This document shows, piece by piece, positions 41,835-49,069 of a DNA stretch of 52,205 nt (positions are counted from its first letter, which is position 1; each line of letters opens with the position of its first letter). The DNA is taken from the IMG/VR virus record IMGVR_UViG_3300030294_000051, positions 1-52,205 of that record. One strand, written 5' to 3'. Source of the stretch: a virus. The position numbers were made by a program, and so were the translations under genes. The notes beneath the pieces were generated by a model. That model did no database searches, had not been told where the DNA came from, and was given only the letters and a program-made list of their open reading frames with translations.

Positions 41835-42266
41835 TCAATCAAAAAGTGAAGTCTGTGCATCAATAACTTTTGGCTTTTCAATTTCGGTTTTGGTTTCAAC
41901 TTTGAATTCTTCAATCTCGAAACCTGCTTTTTGAAGCCAAAGAGCCACATTGTAACGGTGACATTCTTTTTGTTCTTTTTCAAAACAGCAAAGAGCAATT
42001 TTAGTACTATTTGTTTTTTCGGCAATCCATTCAATCTGCTTAATAATGTTTTTTGGAGTTGTAACCCCTAGAACTCTTTCAGCAAATAACTTGTCGTATT
42101 CTTCGGCTCCAAACTTCAACATGTAAGATAAAGGAGCTAACTCCAACATTACAGGTCCAGTCCAATTTTTTGGAGGATAACGACTTATACTAATCATTAA
42201 AACATTGTTGTTTTGCAATGCTCTGAAATTACCGAAGTAACCGGTGTAAAGTTTTACTTTTGTCAT
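41835..42266 (-). CDS. DUF488-family protein
   Basis: Start at ATG 42266 (MTKVKLYTGYFGNFRAL), preceded by AGTAGCAGA; the longer frame to 42290 is not needed. The 143-residue protein has DUF488 features: SISRYPPKNW near the start and CCFEKEQKECHR near the end. The family's activity is unknown. It is the first gene of the packaging operon, next to methyltransferases in several phages. Confidence 0.75.
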   Translation of the reverse strand: MTKVKLYTGYFGNFRALQNNNVLMISISRYPPKNWTGPVMLELAPLSYMLKFGAEEYDKLFAERVLGVTTPKNIIKQIEWIAEKTNSTKIALCCFEKEQKECHRYNVALWLQKAGFEIEEFKVETKTEIEKPKVIDAQTSLFD

Positions 42267-42292
42267 TCTGCTACTGTTTTGTTTCAACAACT

Positions 42293-42367
42293 AAGGCTTT
42301 GAAAGAAATGGTGCAATGTGTGGAGTGCTTTCTTTCAAAAATTCACACGCTTGTGAGCTTTTGCCTT
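42293..42367 (-). ncRNA. Predicted three-way-junction 5' leader of the packaging operon
   Basis: In the leader between S6 and the DUF488 gene, P1 is AAGGC/GCCTT (42293-42297 with 42363-42367), P2 is TCACA/TGTGA with a 4-base loop (42343-42356), and P3 is an 11-bp perfect stem TTTGAAAGAAA/TTTCTTTCAAA (42298-42308 with 42329-42339). The nested order allows all three at once. It may sense a ligand or protein, or only protect the message. Confidence 0.5.
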
Positions 42368-42385
42368 AATTATTGAATTGTGATG

Positions 42386-42426
42386 TAAAAGTAGCAAAAA
42401 GTGAGTGTATAACAATCACTTTTTGC
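42386..42426 (-). promoter_or_regulatory. Operator-promoter S6 (packaging operon)
   Basis: The dyad GTGATTGTTATACACTCAC within longer arms (GCAAAAAGTGA and TCACTTTTTGC) is followed after 7 bp by TACTTTTA (42386-42393). A TTG inside the dyad lies exactly 19 bp upstream of this element, so a regulator bound here would cover the -33 element. Confidence 0.75.
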
Positions 42427-42443
42427 GTTAAAAATGAAAATAA

Positions 42444-42881
42444 TTAGCGTTTTTGTTCAATTTCTTTCAATTTTTTCTTGTAATGAACAAAAAGTAGGTC
42501 AATTTCTACTTCTGACAAATTACAGGTGTTGAACTTCTTTATTTCGAGTGATTCAGCTATTTTCTCGCCATATTTCGCAATCAAACCCTTTCGGTAGCCC
42601 TGTATGTTCCCTTCGTCAAAACGGTTGCAGGAACGACACTGAGCGTTGCAATTGTGTTCGTCAAACCTGGTTGACATGTGTTTTCTGTTCACATAATGAC
42701 CGCAATCACAATCTTCGAACTTGATTATCTTTCCACAGCTGATACAACGACCAAAAGTAAAACTGCAATCACGTCTTCGAATGAATTTCGAAAACACTAT
42801 ATCGAGACGTTCTACTTTCTTACTTCGTGTTGATTTTTGAACTTTTGCGCCTTTCGGCCTTGATCTGTCAATCCAAGTCAT
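42444..42881 (-). CDS. ninG: NinG-like recombination protein
   Basis: A 145-residue NinG/Rap-type protein. It has the Cys/His set CISCGK, CDCGHYVNRK and CNAQCRSCNRF expected for zinc binding and HNH-like nuclease folding. NinG family members act on branched DNA during phage recombination. Last gene of the replication operon. Confidence 0.88.
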   Translation of the reverse strand: MTWIDRSRPKGAKVQKSTRSKKVERLDIVFSKFIRRRDCSFTFGRCISCGKIIKFEDCDCGHYVNRKHMSTRFDEHNCNAQCRSCNRFDEGNIQGYRKGLIAKYGEKIAESLEIKKFNTCNLSEVEIDLLFVHYKKKLKEIEQKR

Positions 42882-42883
42882 GA

Positions 42884-43306
42884 TTAGAATGGCAAATCTT
42901 CACCTTCACTAGCACTTGGAAGCGGTTCGGTGGTTGTTGGTATTGGTTCAGCTTTTAAAGGTCCTTGTTGAGCCTGAGAATCGGCTTGTTTCGGACTTAA
43001 TAGTTCCAAATGAGAAACGTTGCAGTTCAGGCCACAAGTCATTTGACCAGCTTTCTCAAACATTTTCTTTGAAAGTTGCCCTTCGACATAAACCTTAGTG
43101 CCTTTTTTCAATAATGGAACTAAAGCACTACTTCCATCCTTTACTCGCTTTAAGCATGAAATCCACTCTGTCGTTTCATGTTTAACTCCTTGTCCATCAG
43201 TGTAACTTTCGGTATTAGCTACTGAGAATGCAGCATAAGTATGACCGCTCCACTCTTTGATTGTTGCATCATTTCCAAGATGCCCGATAGTGATTAATTT
43301 AAGCAT
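42884..43306 (-). CDS. ssb: Single-stranded DNA-binding protein
   Basis: A 140-residue SSB with an N-terminal OB fold (LITIGHLGNDATIKEW, WISCLKR, GTKVYVEGQL) and a Gln/Pro-rich linker ending in the acidic tip EGEDLPF that recruits replication proteins. It overlaps the previous gene by 13 bp. Confidence 0.93.
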   Translation of the reverse strand: MLKLITIGHLGNDATIKEWSGHTYAAFSVANTESYTDGQGVKHETTEWISCLKRVKDGSSALVPLLKKGTKVYVEGQLSKKMFEKAGQMTCGLNCNVSHLELLSPKQADSQAQQGPLKAEPIPTTTEPLPSASEGEDLPF

Positions 43307-43659
43307 AACTCTTTGTTGTTTAATTGTTTAGTATCTTTTTCTTGTAAATCTTCAAGCTTTGCAAATGCTCTGAACTGAGCATCAAACCCTTCGTAATCAA
43401 TGAAGAAGTTTTGTTCTTGACTTTCGTGAATCATGCTTCTTACATGTTCAAGGTAAACTTTAGTGTCTTTGTTGATCTTGAAAGTCATTTCGGAAGCTTT
43501 ACCTTTGAACCCCCAACTTTTCATGTATTCGTCATATTCAAGCCGTAGGGTATTGGACATATTTTGAAGTAGGAAAATTGCACTTTCGTACTTACTCATT
43601 TTCTCAGGATCAAATCCTTTTGCAATCAATGCTTTCAAGTGGTCTTGTGATATTGCCAT
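43294..43659 (-). CDS. Hypothetical protein, 121 aa
   Basis: Not recognised. A helical protein with several aromatic residues (FFIDYEGFDAQFRAF), between SSB and small genes, so a link with replication is possible. Confidence 0.65.
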   Translation of the reverse strand: MAISQDHLKALIAKGFDPEKMSKYESAIFLLQNMSNTLRLEYDEYMKSWGFKGKASEMTFKINKDTKVYLEHVRSMIHESQEQNFFIDYEGFDAQFRAFAKLEDLQEKDTKQLNNKELCLN

Positions 43660-43668
43660 GGTTATATT

Positions 43669-43854
43669 TTAAAGTTGTTCATCGTGTATTGCTGCTAAAT
43701 TTCGTAATTCCTCTGCTTTGCAAAAAAATTGCGCTTCGTCATACCCTACGCACATACCATTTAACTCTCTGTTTTTGTTGAAAGCTTTCATTCCTTCTAT
43801 GTCTGCCTGAACAGCTAAAACTAGGGCTAGTCGTTTAATGTCGTAGGTAGTCAT
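43669..43854 (-). CDS. Hypothetical protein, 61 aa
   Basis: Not recognised. Short helical protein; overlaps its upstream neighbour by 4 bp. Confidence 0.6.
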   Translation of the reverse strand: MTTYDIKRLALVLAVQADIEGMKAFNKNRELNGMCVGYDEAQFFCKAEELRNLAAIHDEQL

Positions 43855-44120
43855 TTCAGAGGTTTTTTAGTTTCAATTAATTTATCCCAATGGTTGAAAT
43901 GTTTCTTCAAGGATTGACCATCAGGAATGTCGTAAGTACTTTCAACATTATACTTTATCAATCCGAATACTCTTGTTCGTTCAAGCTCCATGTCGATTGT
44001 GGTACAATCAGAATTAAGTGCTTGGAACGTCTGCATTTTATAAGACAGAAGCCTTGTTTTAGGCTTTGTTACAATTCTGATAATTACCAAAATTGCAAAG
44101 ATGATTAGTGCTGTTTTCAT
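43851..44120 (-). CDS. Small N-terminally anchored membrane protein, 89 aa
   Basis: One N-terminal hydrophobic helix (MKTALIIFAILVIIRIV) followed by a basic, beta-like region. Unknown role; a signal anchor is more likely than a cleaved signal, as no cleavage site is visible. Confidence 0.65.
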   Translation of the reverse strand: MKTALIIFAILVIIRIVTKPKTRLLSYKMQTFQALNSDCTTIDMELERTRVFGLIKYNVESTYDIPDGQSLKKHFNHWDKLIETKKPLK

Positions 44121-44131
44121 GTTCTAATATG

Positions 44132-44512
44132 CTATTTAATTGTTATTTCATCAGTAGAAATTATTTCAGAAAGGACACAATGAAAATTAACAAATCCAAT
44201 CCCTTCTGATTCAAATCTAGGGAAATGTACTGCAAATCCAAATGTGTGTTTCTGTTCATTTATGTACCAATAGAAATTGCCGTATTGTTTCAATGTCAAT
44301 GCTTCTTTACATTTGTCTTTCGCTTCTTGTTCTGTTAAGCATTTTATTGCATTGCATCCGATACATTCGGGAGAATCAGGGCATCTATTTAATAGAAAAT
44401 AGTGTGAACACTCATTATTCAAAGTCCAAAATCTTGGGGTATATCCACAAAAATTCAAATGCTTTTCACCTTTTATAATGAACCAATATGGTTTTTGATT
44501 ATATTTTTTCAT
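44132..44512 (-). CDS. Cys-rich hypothetical protein, 126 aa
   Basis: The middle holds a cluster NRCPDSPECIGCNAIKC that could bind zinc or an Fe-S centre. The flanks have Trp/Tyr-rich strands (PYWFIIKG, FYWYINEQKHTFGF) that look like two similar units. Family not recognised. Confidence 0.65.
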   Translation of the reverse strand: MKKYNQKPYWFIIKGEKHLNFCGYTPRFWTLNNECSHYFLLNRCPDSPECIGCNAIKCLTEQEAKDKCKEALTLKQYGNFYWYINEQKHTFGFAVHFPRFESEGIGFVNFHCVLSEIISTDEITIK

Positions 44513-44718
44513 TTCCTGACCTCTTTCTTTATTACGTCCAAATTATCTTCAATGTACGCTTTGACTGGATGATTTATAAATCCAAACCTTGGATTTGGAG
44601 AAGTATATTCAGCATACAACCAAAGCAAATAATCTCCGGGCACATTTGCCATTTCAACTCCTTTATGTTTACCAAATGGCATTGGGCTTTTGTCGGTCAA
44701 TACAACTTTACTGTCCAT
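44509..44718 (-). CDS. DUF3820/ExoX C-terminal-like protein
   Basis: A 69-residue protein with the MPFGKHKGVEMANVPGDYL and LLWLYAE signature of DUF3820 and the exonuclease X C-terminal domain. The family may bind DNA structures; function in phages is unknown. Confidence 0.8.
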   Translation of the reverse strand: MDSKVVLTDKSPMPFGKHKGVEMANVPGDYLLWLYAEYTSPNPRFGFINHPVKAYIEDNLDVIKKEVRK

Positions 44719-44719
44719 A

Positions 44720-45007
44720 TCAATCTACGTAAAGCGTTGAACAAACTAATTCACCGGGTCCACCTTCTCCTTTGTATTCTCTGAAATAGTCAAACAAGTT
44801 CATTTCAGGCAATTCCATGTCTACATTTGCAAGAATAGTGCGTTCTTTCATTTCTTCTTCCGACAATTCATTAGTATCAATGATTTCATCGGGTTGGATT
44901 GAATCTTCTTCTTTGAAGAGGATCTCTTTTGCGTGTTGTGAGTCAGTTGCGATAATGCAGAACATTTCATCTATCGCTTCAATTTGAAACATTTTTAAGT
45001 CTTTCAT
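44720..45007 (-). CDS. Acidic hypothetical protein, 95 aa
   Basis: Start at ATG 45007 (MKDLKMFQIEAIDEMFCI); the upstream extension overlaps the previous gene. Strongly acidic (DEIIDTNELSEEEMKER), which could mimic DNA, but this is only composition. Confidence 0.65.
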   Translation of the reverse strand: MKDLKMFQIEAIDEMFCIIATDSQHAKEILFKEEDSIQPDEIIDTNELSEEEMKERTILANVDMELPEMNLFDYFREYKGEGGPGELVCSTLYVD

Positions 45008-45008
45008 A

Positions 45009-45656
45009 TCAATATCTGAATTTAGTGAAGTGAATAAGAGCAACTGGTTTTGATAGGTCTGCTTTCATAAACCATGATCTGAAATCAGCGAAGGATAAGC
45101 CATCATTTTGGGCTATTTTTTCAATATCTAAGATTGGGTATAAATCACCATCTTTTCCATTTTCAATGAATGGATAATCAATCTTTCTACTGAATCCTAA
45201 CCGTTGTACTCCAATTCCTGAATCTTTATCAAACTGAGCAATTTCGACAGGGTGACTTCCATCGTGTAGTCTATTGTAAGCACTTCCCGACCACATCCGT
45301 ACTGAAAGAATTGCTTCGCCACGGTTTACTTCGTCAATCTTTCGTTTCCATTCTTCGTAAGCTCCTTTCTTTTTTTTGCTGTTTTTGGAGTCAGCCCGAC
45401 AAGTATGAAGTTTTGGCTCAATCATTCTTCTGTAGCATGGTCGCTTACATGAAGTGAGACATCTTGCATATAATTCCATGTGACCACCACTGAAACCAAT
45501 TGCATTTAAAATCTTACAGGGGAAATCTGTTCTTTCTCCCTTTCTCGGATGATCATGTGGAAACGTTGGAGAAATCCAAAGAACATGGGTTTTAATTTTC
45601 GTTGCTTTTCGAACTTCCTTGAAAGATTCCATTGCATTTGTCATTGACTCGCTCAT
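45009..45656 (-). CDS. Hypothetical protein, 215 aa
   Basis: Similar proteins are known to me in Bacteroidetes phages without a function. It has several Cys residues (RCLTSCKRPCYRRM) and a conserved-looking core (SVRMWSGSAYNRLHDGSHPV). The ATG carries AGCAGT. Confidence 0.7.
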   Translation of the reverse strand: MSESMTNAMESFKEVRKATKIKTHVLWISPTFPHDHPRKGERTDFPCKILNAIGFSGGHMELYARCLTSCKRPCYRRMIEPKLHTCRADSKNSKKKKGAYEEWKRKIDEVNRGEAILSVRMWSGSAYNRLHDGSHPVEIAQFDKDSGIGVQRLGFSRKIDYPFIENGKDGDLYPILDIEKIAQNDGLSFADFRSWFMKADLSKPVALIHFTKFRY

Positions 45657-46222
45657 ACTGCTTGAATTTTTGTTGGTGGATAATTTTCAAATGTTGCAGC
45701 GAAGTATTCACCGCTTTCAAAGCCCCAAATGGTGTGCTGTAAATCCCAATCCTCAGGCCATGTGTTGAACTGTTCGTTGGTTTTGGTTGTACACTCCACT
45801 TTCAGTATTTTGTTAGGGAAATCGAATGCTAGGATTTCAACACGACCTGTGAAATTCTTTCCTGTAAATATCAATCCTTCGGTGACTCTGATAGAATAGA
45901 AGTCTCGCATTTTTACAGTTGCACTGATCACAAGACCCTCAATAAATTTTCTGATCGAACCTGGCAGTTCGCATTTCTTTTGTTCAATCAATGAGTACTG
46001 ACTGATAATGTATTCAACTCTGAAACGACCATTTTCTTTTAACTGATCATATCCGTCTCGTTTGTACCTGAATCCTGCAGGTGGTTCTACCATTCTGCCT
46101 TTCTTCACACTATCCATTTCACTGGATAGAAACGTTTGAAACTCTTTGTCCTTAAGGACATCTTCGAGTGTATCAAATTTCTTTGTGAAAATCAAAAACT
46201 CATTTTTTTTGTTTTCGTCCAT
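45653..46222 (-). CDS. Hypothetical protein, 189 aa
   Basis: Not recognised. A beta-rich C-terminal half (FTGRVEILAFDFPNKILKVE) and a charged N-terminus. ATG directly after AGTAGCAGT; 4-bp overlap with the next gene. Confidence 0.65.
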   Translation of the reverse strand: MDENKKNEFLIFTKKFDTLEDVLKDKEFQTFLSSEMDSVKKGRMVEPPAGFRYKRDGYDQLKENGRFRVEYIISQYSLIEQKKCELPGSIRKFIEGLVISATVKMRDFYSIRVTEGLIFTGKNFTGRVEILAFDFPNKILKVECTTKTNEQFNTWPEDWDLQHTIWGFESGEYFAATFENYPPTKIQAV

Positions 46223-46226
46223 ACTG

Positions 46227-46880
46227 CTACTTTTTAATTCGTTTGATTCTGATTTTTTTTATTGACATTATTTTTTTTCGTTTCCGAATAATTCTTTCTT
46301 TCAGTAACTTTTGAGCCATATCGTTTTGTACGCTCCATTCTATCTCTTGACGTTTACTATCTCGCTGTGCAGCGTTTAAAGCATCCATTCTATCCATCAT
46401 AAATTGGCAGAATGCGGAAGAAATTTTCAATGGATCAACACAGCCATAGAACTGTCCAAAATAGCCTGATTTGAATTTCAAAATGAAAAAAGCTATTTCA
46501 GCAATGTTCAATTGTGGATAGGTGTAAAAGATTATTTTCGAAACTTCGCTAAGTTGTTCTAGTGACATTTTTTCCTTTACTCCACAGTATTCATTGAGGT
46601 TTTCAAGTTGAATCTTGATCCATACGACAATGGCCTTTTCTCCGTAAATCTGTGCCGACATTTCCAAGGTTGGTAAATCGTATGACTTGCATTCTACAAA
46701 TCCGGCTCTAGCTCTAAGCAATCCATCTTGTACAGACGTTGGGTTGAATCGCTCCAGGTACTGAGTAATTGTACCTAACTGCTCTTTGAACTTTTCAATT
46801 TGTGGCGATAACTTCGGCAACTTCTGCAAGCAATTGACTTTGCCTGTCACTTGTGCTATTTCTTTTCTGTTCAGTTCCAT
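46227..46880 (-). CDS. DUF6633-like replication-associated protein
   Basis: The 217-residue protein resembles DUF6633 proteins, with FFILKFKSGYFGQFYGCVDP and a following helix with FCQFMMDRMDALNA. In Bacteroidetes phages these follow the DUF4373 gene and may act as helicase loader or primosome partner. The C-terminus is very basic (RIIRKRKKIMSIKKIRIKRI). It overlaps the DUF4373 gene by 86 bp, which is long; a downstream start is possible. Confidence 0.65.
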   Translation of the reverse strand: MELNRKEIAQVTGKVNCLQKLPKLSPQIEKFKEQLGTITQYLERFNPTSVQDGLLRARAGFVECKSYDLPTLEMSAQIYGEKAIVVWIKIQLENLNEYCGVKEKMSLEQLSEVSKIIFYTYPQLNIAEIAFFILKFKSGYFGQFYGCVDPLKISSAFCQFMMDRMDALNAAQRDSKRQEIEWSVQNDMAQKLLKERIIRKRKKIMSIKKIRIKRIKK

Positions 46881-47619
46881 TCTGTTTTGAATTTTGGAGT
46901 TGCTTTATAAACCAATTCACAAAGTGATCATAAGCTTCTTTCGGGGACTTGCCGGGTACTTTTTTCTGACGGAGATTTGATACAAATTTTTCTATGAAAC
47001 CATGAAACTCATTTATCTGATCAGGACTAAATCCATTCTGTGAGCAAACAATATCGCACCACTCTGTATCATCTTTCAGGAATTGTTCTAACTCGTCAAT
47101 TTCGACAAAATATTTGGGTGAGTAATTTCCTCTACTTTCCTCTTCTTTTTTCTCTTCTTCTTTACTCTTCTCTACTCTGTCTGAAAGTTCCTGAGTATTT
47201 CCACTTTCTTCCCGAACTTTTGGCGATACTTCCCGAATAATGTGTATTTCTTCGGGAATATTTACGCCTGTTCGTTTGGCTCGTCTACTCATGTCGACAA
47301 ATCTTTCTTGAATTGTTCGCGAAGTAATGATTGATAATTTGGCAAAAACAATCTTATCGAAAAGACCTACATTGCAACAGAAATTCACTATTTCAGTAAC
47401 CAATTGTTCTTCTATCGAAAAGTAATCTGCTACGTCAAACAAGAAGTTATCATCCCACTCTGTAAAGCAACCACGAACCCTGTAAACCTCACAAAGTATG
47501 TAGTCGTAGACAGCAATTCCATTACAGCTATACTTCTTCTTTAGCCGTTTTATTTTCATGTCCTGATACCGGTCTGTATCTACATTGTAGAATTTAAACC
47601 CTGACTTATTATCTGCCAT
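46795..47619 (-). CDS. DUF4373-type replication protein
   Basis: Start at ATG 47619 (MADNKSGFKFYNVDTDRYQD), giving 274 residues. The N-terminal 120 residues are a DUF4373 (Lin1244/Lin1753-like) winged-helix domain (KYSCNGIAVYDYILCEVYRV). A disordered Glu/Lys-rich linker (REVSPKVREESG through VEKSKEEEKKEEESRG) is encoded by composite repeat copy C, and a C-terminal helical domain follows. The family is thought to start phage replication, and origins are often inside such genes. Confidence 0.8.
   Translation of the reverse strand: MADNKSGFKFYNVDTDRYQDMKIKRLKKKYSCNGIAVYDYILCEVYRVRGCFTEWDDNFLFDVADYFSIEEQLVTEIVNFCCNVGLFDKIVFAKLSIITSRTIQERFVDMSRRAKRTGVNIPEEIHIIREVSPKVREESGNTQELSDRVEKSKEEEKKEEESRGNYSPKYFVEIDELEQFLKDDTEWCDIVCSQNGFSPDQINEFHGFIEKFVSNLRQKKVPGKSPKEAYDHFVNWFIKQLQNSKQNGTEQKRNSTSDRQSQLLAEVAEVIATN
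47130..47262. repeat. Composite repeat, copy C, inside the replication gene
   Basis: It shares with copy B a 22-bp segment (47176-47197, 19 matches) and a 24-bp segment (47239-47262, 21 matches), and with copy A an exact 17-bp segment (47208-47224). It also has a CT-rich tract (about 47128-47175). In frame it encodes the linker of the DUF4373 protein. Confidence 0.65.
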
Positions 47620-48061
47620 CGTTATGAGAATTAAACCGTTCGTATTGTCTCCTGAATTCCTCGAAATGCAGGTCTTCACGTGTAGGTAACTGACAACCAA
47701 ACTCACTTGCTGCATCTGCTTGTACTTTAGTGAGGAAGTTAGCCATTACATCAGTTTTCAGATTTTTTGTGCCGGAAACTACTACTTCACGCTTGTTGTT
47801 GATTACTACTTCACGCCTTAAGAATAGCTTGCAATAATAATCGTGAATGTCTTGCTTGTCTTGTCCTGTTTCGTCTTCTAAGCATGTGAACCACAACCAC
47901 ATTAAAGCATTTTGATCGTTAGAACGGTTCTTCTTGAATAGCTTATGAACTATCTCATAATCACCATTTTTAAGACTAAGGAATGACTGCTTCAATTGCT
48001 TGAATAGCTGTTCTTCTTCCTTAATTTCTCCGTTCTCTTTTTTGAAATATAGTGTCTTCAT
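47609..48061 (-). CDS. ninB: NinB-like recombination protein
   Basis: A 150-residue protein with NinB-type features: RSNDQNALMWLWFTCLED, the helix DIHDYYCKLFL and the end ADAASEFGCQLPTREDLHF. NinB proteins bind single-stranded DNA and help recombination. First gene of the replication operon; overlaps the DUF4373 gene by 11 bp. Confidence 0.78.
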   Translation of the reverse strand: MKTLYFKKENGEIKEEEQLFKQLKQSFLSLKNGDYEIVHKLFKKNRSNDQNALMWLWFTCLEDETGQDKQDIHDYYCKLFLRREVVINNKREVVVSGTKNLKTDVMANFLTKVQADAASEFGCQLPTREDLHFEEFRRQYERFNSHNDGR

Positions 48062-48078
48062 TTGTGTATAAAACGAAA

Positions 48079-48162
48079 CCCCAATTTTCCAAACTTCCGA
48101 GTAGCAGGTCGGAATAGGAAAAAAGGGGTCGTAAAATTTTTATCTAGGCTGCTACTCCTATT
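48079..48162 (-). ncRNA. Structured, possibly switching 5' leader of the replication operon
   Basis: Three sets of complementary segments compete: GAGTAGCAG with CTGCTACTC (48149-48157 with 48099-48107), AATAGG with CCTATT (48157-48162 with 48113-48118), and a hairpin TTCCGA/TCGGAA (48095-48100 with 48109-48114). In addition GGGG and CCCC pieces (48079-48082, 48125-48128) can pair across. The order does not allow all at once, as in a conformational switch or pseudoknot. Confidence 0.5.
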
Positions 48163-48173
48163 GATTGAGGATG

Positions 48174-48211
48174 TAAAGATATATAAAAGTGAGTGTAATG
48201 CAATCACATTT
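48174..48211 (-). promoter_or_regulatory. Operator-promoter S7 (replication operon)
   Basis: The dyad GTGATTGCATTACACTCAC is followed after 7 bp by TATCTTTA (48174-48181). TTG within the dyad lies 19 bp upstream of that element. A second copy of one arm (GTGATTGCATTAC, 48246-48258) lies 38 bp further in inverted orientation, so two protein units could bind. Confidence 0.75.
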
Positions 48212-48268
48212 TTGAAATAATCCCACGAAAAAGAATTAAATTTTTGTGATTGCATTACGTTTCCCTTT

Positions 48269-49045
48269 TTACTGCTCGATAATTACAATGTTGGGTGCAA
48301 TTTTTCGAATAGCTTCAATCTGTTCGTCAATTACAGTGTCCCTTATTGATTCAAACAGTTCGTTAGCACCTGGCGATACCAGTTGAACGAAAATCTCACG
48401 ACCACTTACACTTGCATAGAATTCAACATCGATTATTTCGGGTTTTGTGCCTTTAAATACCGGTAGTTGAACGCTGAAAGAATCGGGTAGGTTGGAGGTT
48501 ACAACCGCACTGAAATTGTCCTTAAAACTTCCTTTGTCTTCTTTCTGCTGTTCAATTGTTGAATCAACTTTCCCAACGAAATTTTTCAACTCGCTAACCA
48601 AAGTCATGTTCTTTGAACGGTCAGGGAAAAACGCCCGGTTCATTTTCAAGAACTGGCCAAGCTCGTTTGGCTCCCACAGCTTTTTGCTGTCATTTATTCC
48701 GAACTCTACAAACTTAGGGTGAAGTTCAAGTGATCCAACAACAGTTCCACGCTTGTATTCATCGTGTTCGTCAATAACGAGGGTAATTTTTACATCCTCA
48801 CGATTTACTAAAACGTGTAATCGGGTAGGATCAAAGTGGGCAAGCATCTCAATACAATCAGGTTTTGCTGCATCCACACAATGCTGAAATCTCCTTGCCA
48901 AAAATTCAGTAGGTGCGCCAATAACTCCTACAAGTGCAATTTTTACTGGCGGTTTTACATCCAAGATGTTTTGCGCTTTACCTTCTCTGATAACTAATTC
49001 TGTTTGTCCTTCATGCAGGACAACTTGCATTTTTTCGTTTTCCAT
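48269..49045 (-). CDS. DUF2303-like hypothetical protein, 258 aa
   Basis: The pattern (IGAPTEFLARRFQHCV, VLVNREDVKITLVIDEHD, FGINDSKKLWEPNELGQFLK) resembles DUF2303 phage proteins, which lie near recombination genes and have no known function. It is the last gene of the RecT operon. Certainty about the family is moderate. Confidence 0.6.
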   Translation of the reverse strand: MENEKMQVVLHEGQTELVIREGKAQNILDVKPPVKIALVGVIGAPTEFLARRFQHCVDAAKPDCIEMLAHFDPTRLHVLVNREDVKITLVIDEHDEYKRGTVVGSLELHPKFVEFGINDSKKLWEPNELGQFLKMNRAFFPDRSKNMTLVSELKNFVGKVDSTIEQQKEDKGSFKDNFSAVVTSNLPDSFSVQLPVFKGTKPEIIDVEFYASVSGREIFVQLVSPGANELFESIRDTVIDEQIEAIRKIAPNIVIIEQ

Positions 49046-49069
49046 AAAATTTTAATTTTTTCGAGTAAA

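Noticed and set aside
44488-44784. 98-residue plus-strand frame
   Set aside because: It is antisense to the DUF3820-like gene and its neighbours, which have recognisable motifs and tight operon spacing.
48058-48255. 65-residue minus-strand frame (MQSQKFNSFSWDY)
   Set aside because: It runs through the operator-promoter S7 and the structured leader, and its protein has no coding look.
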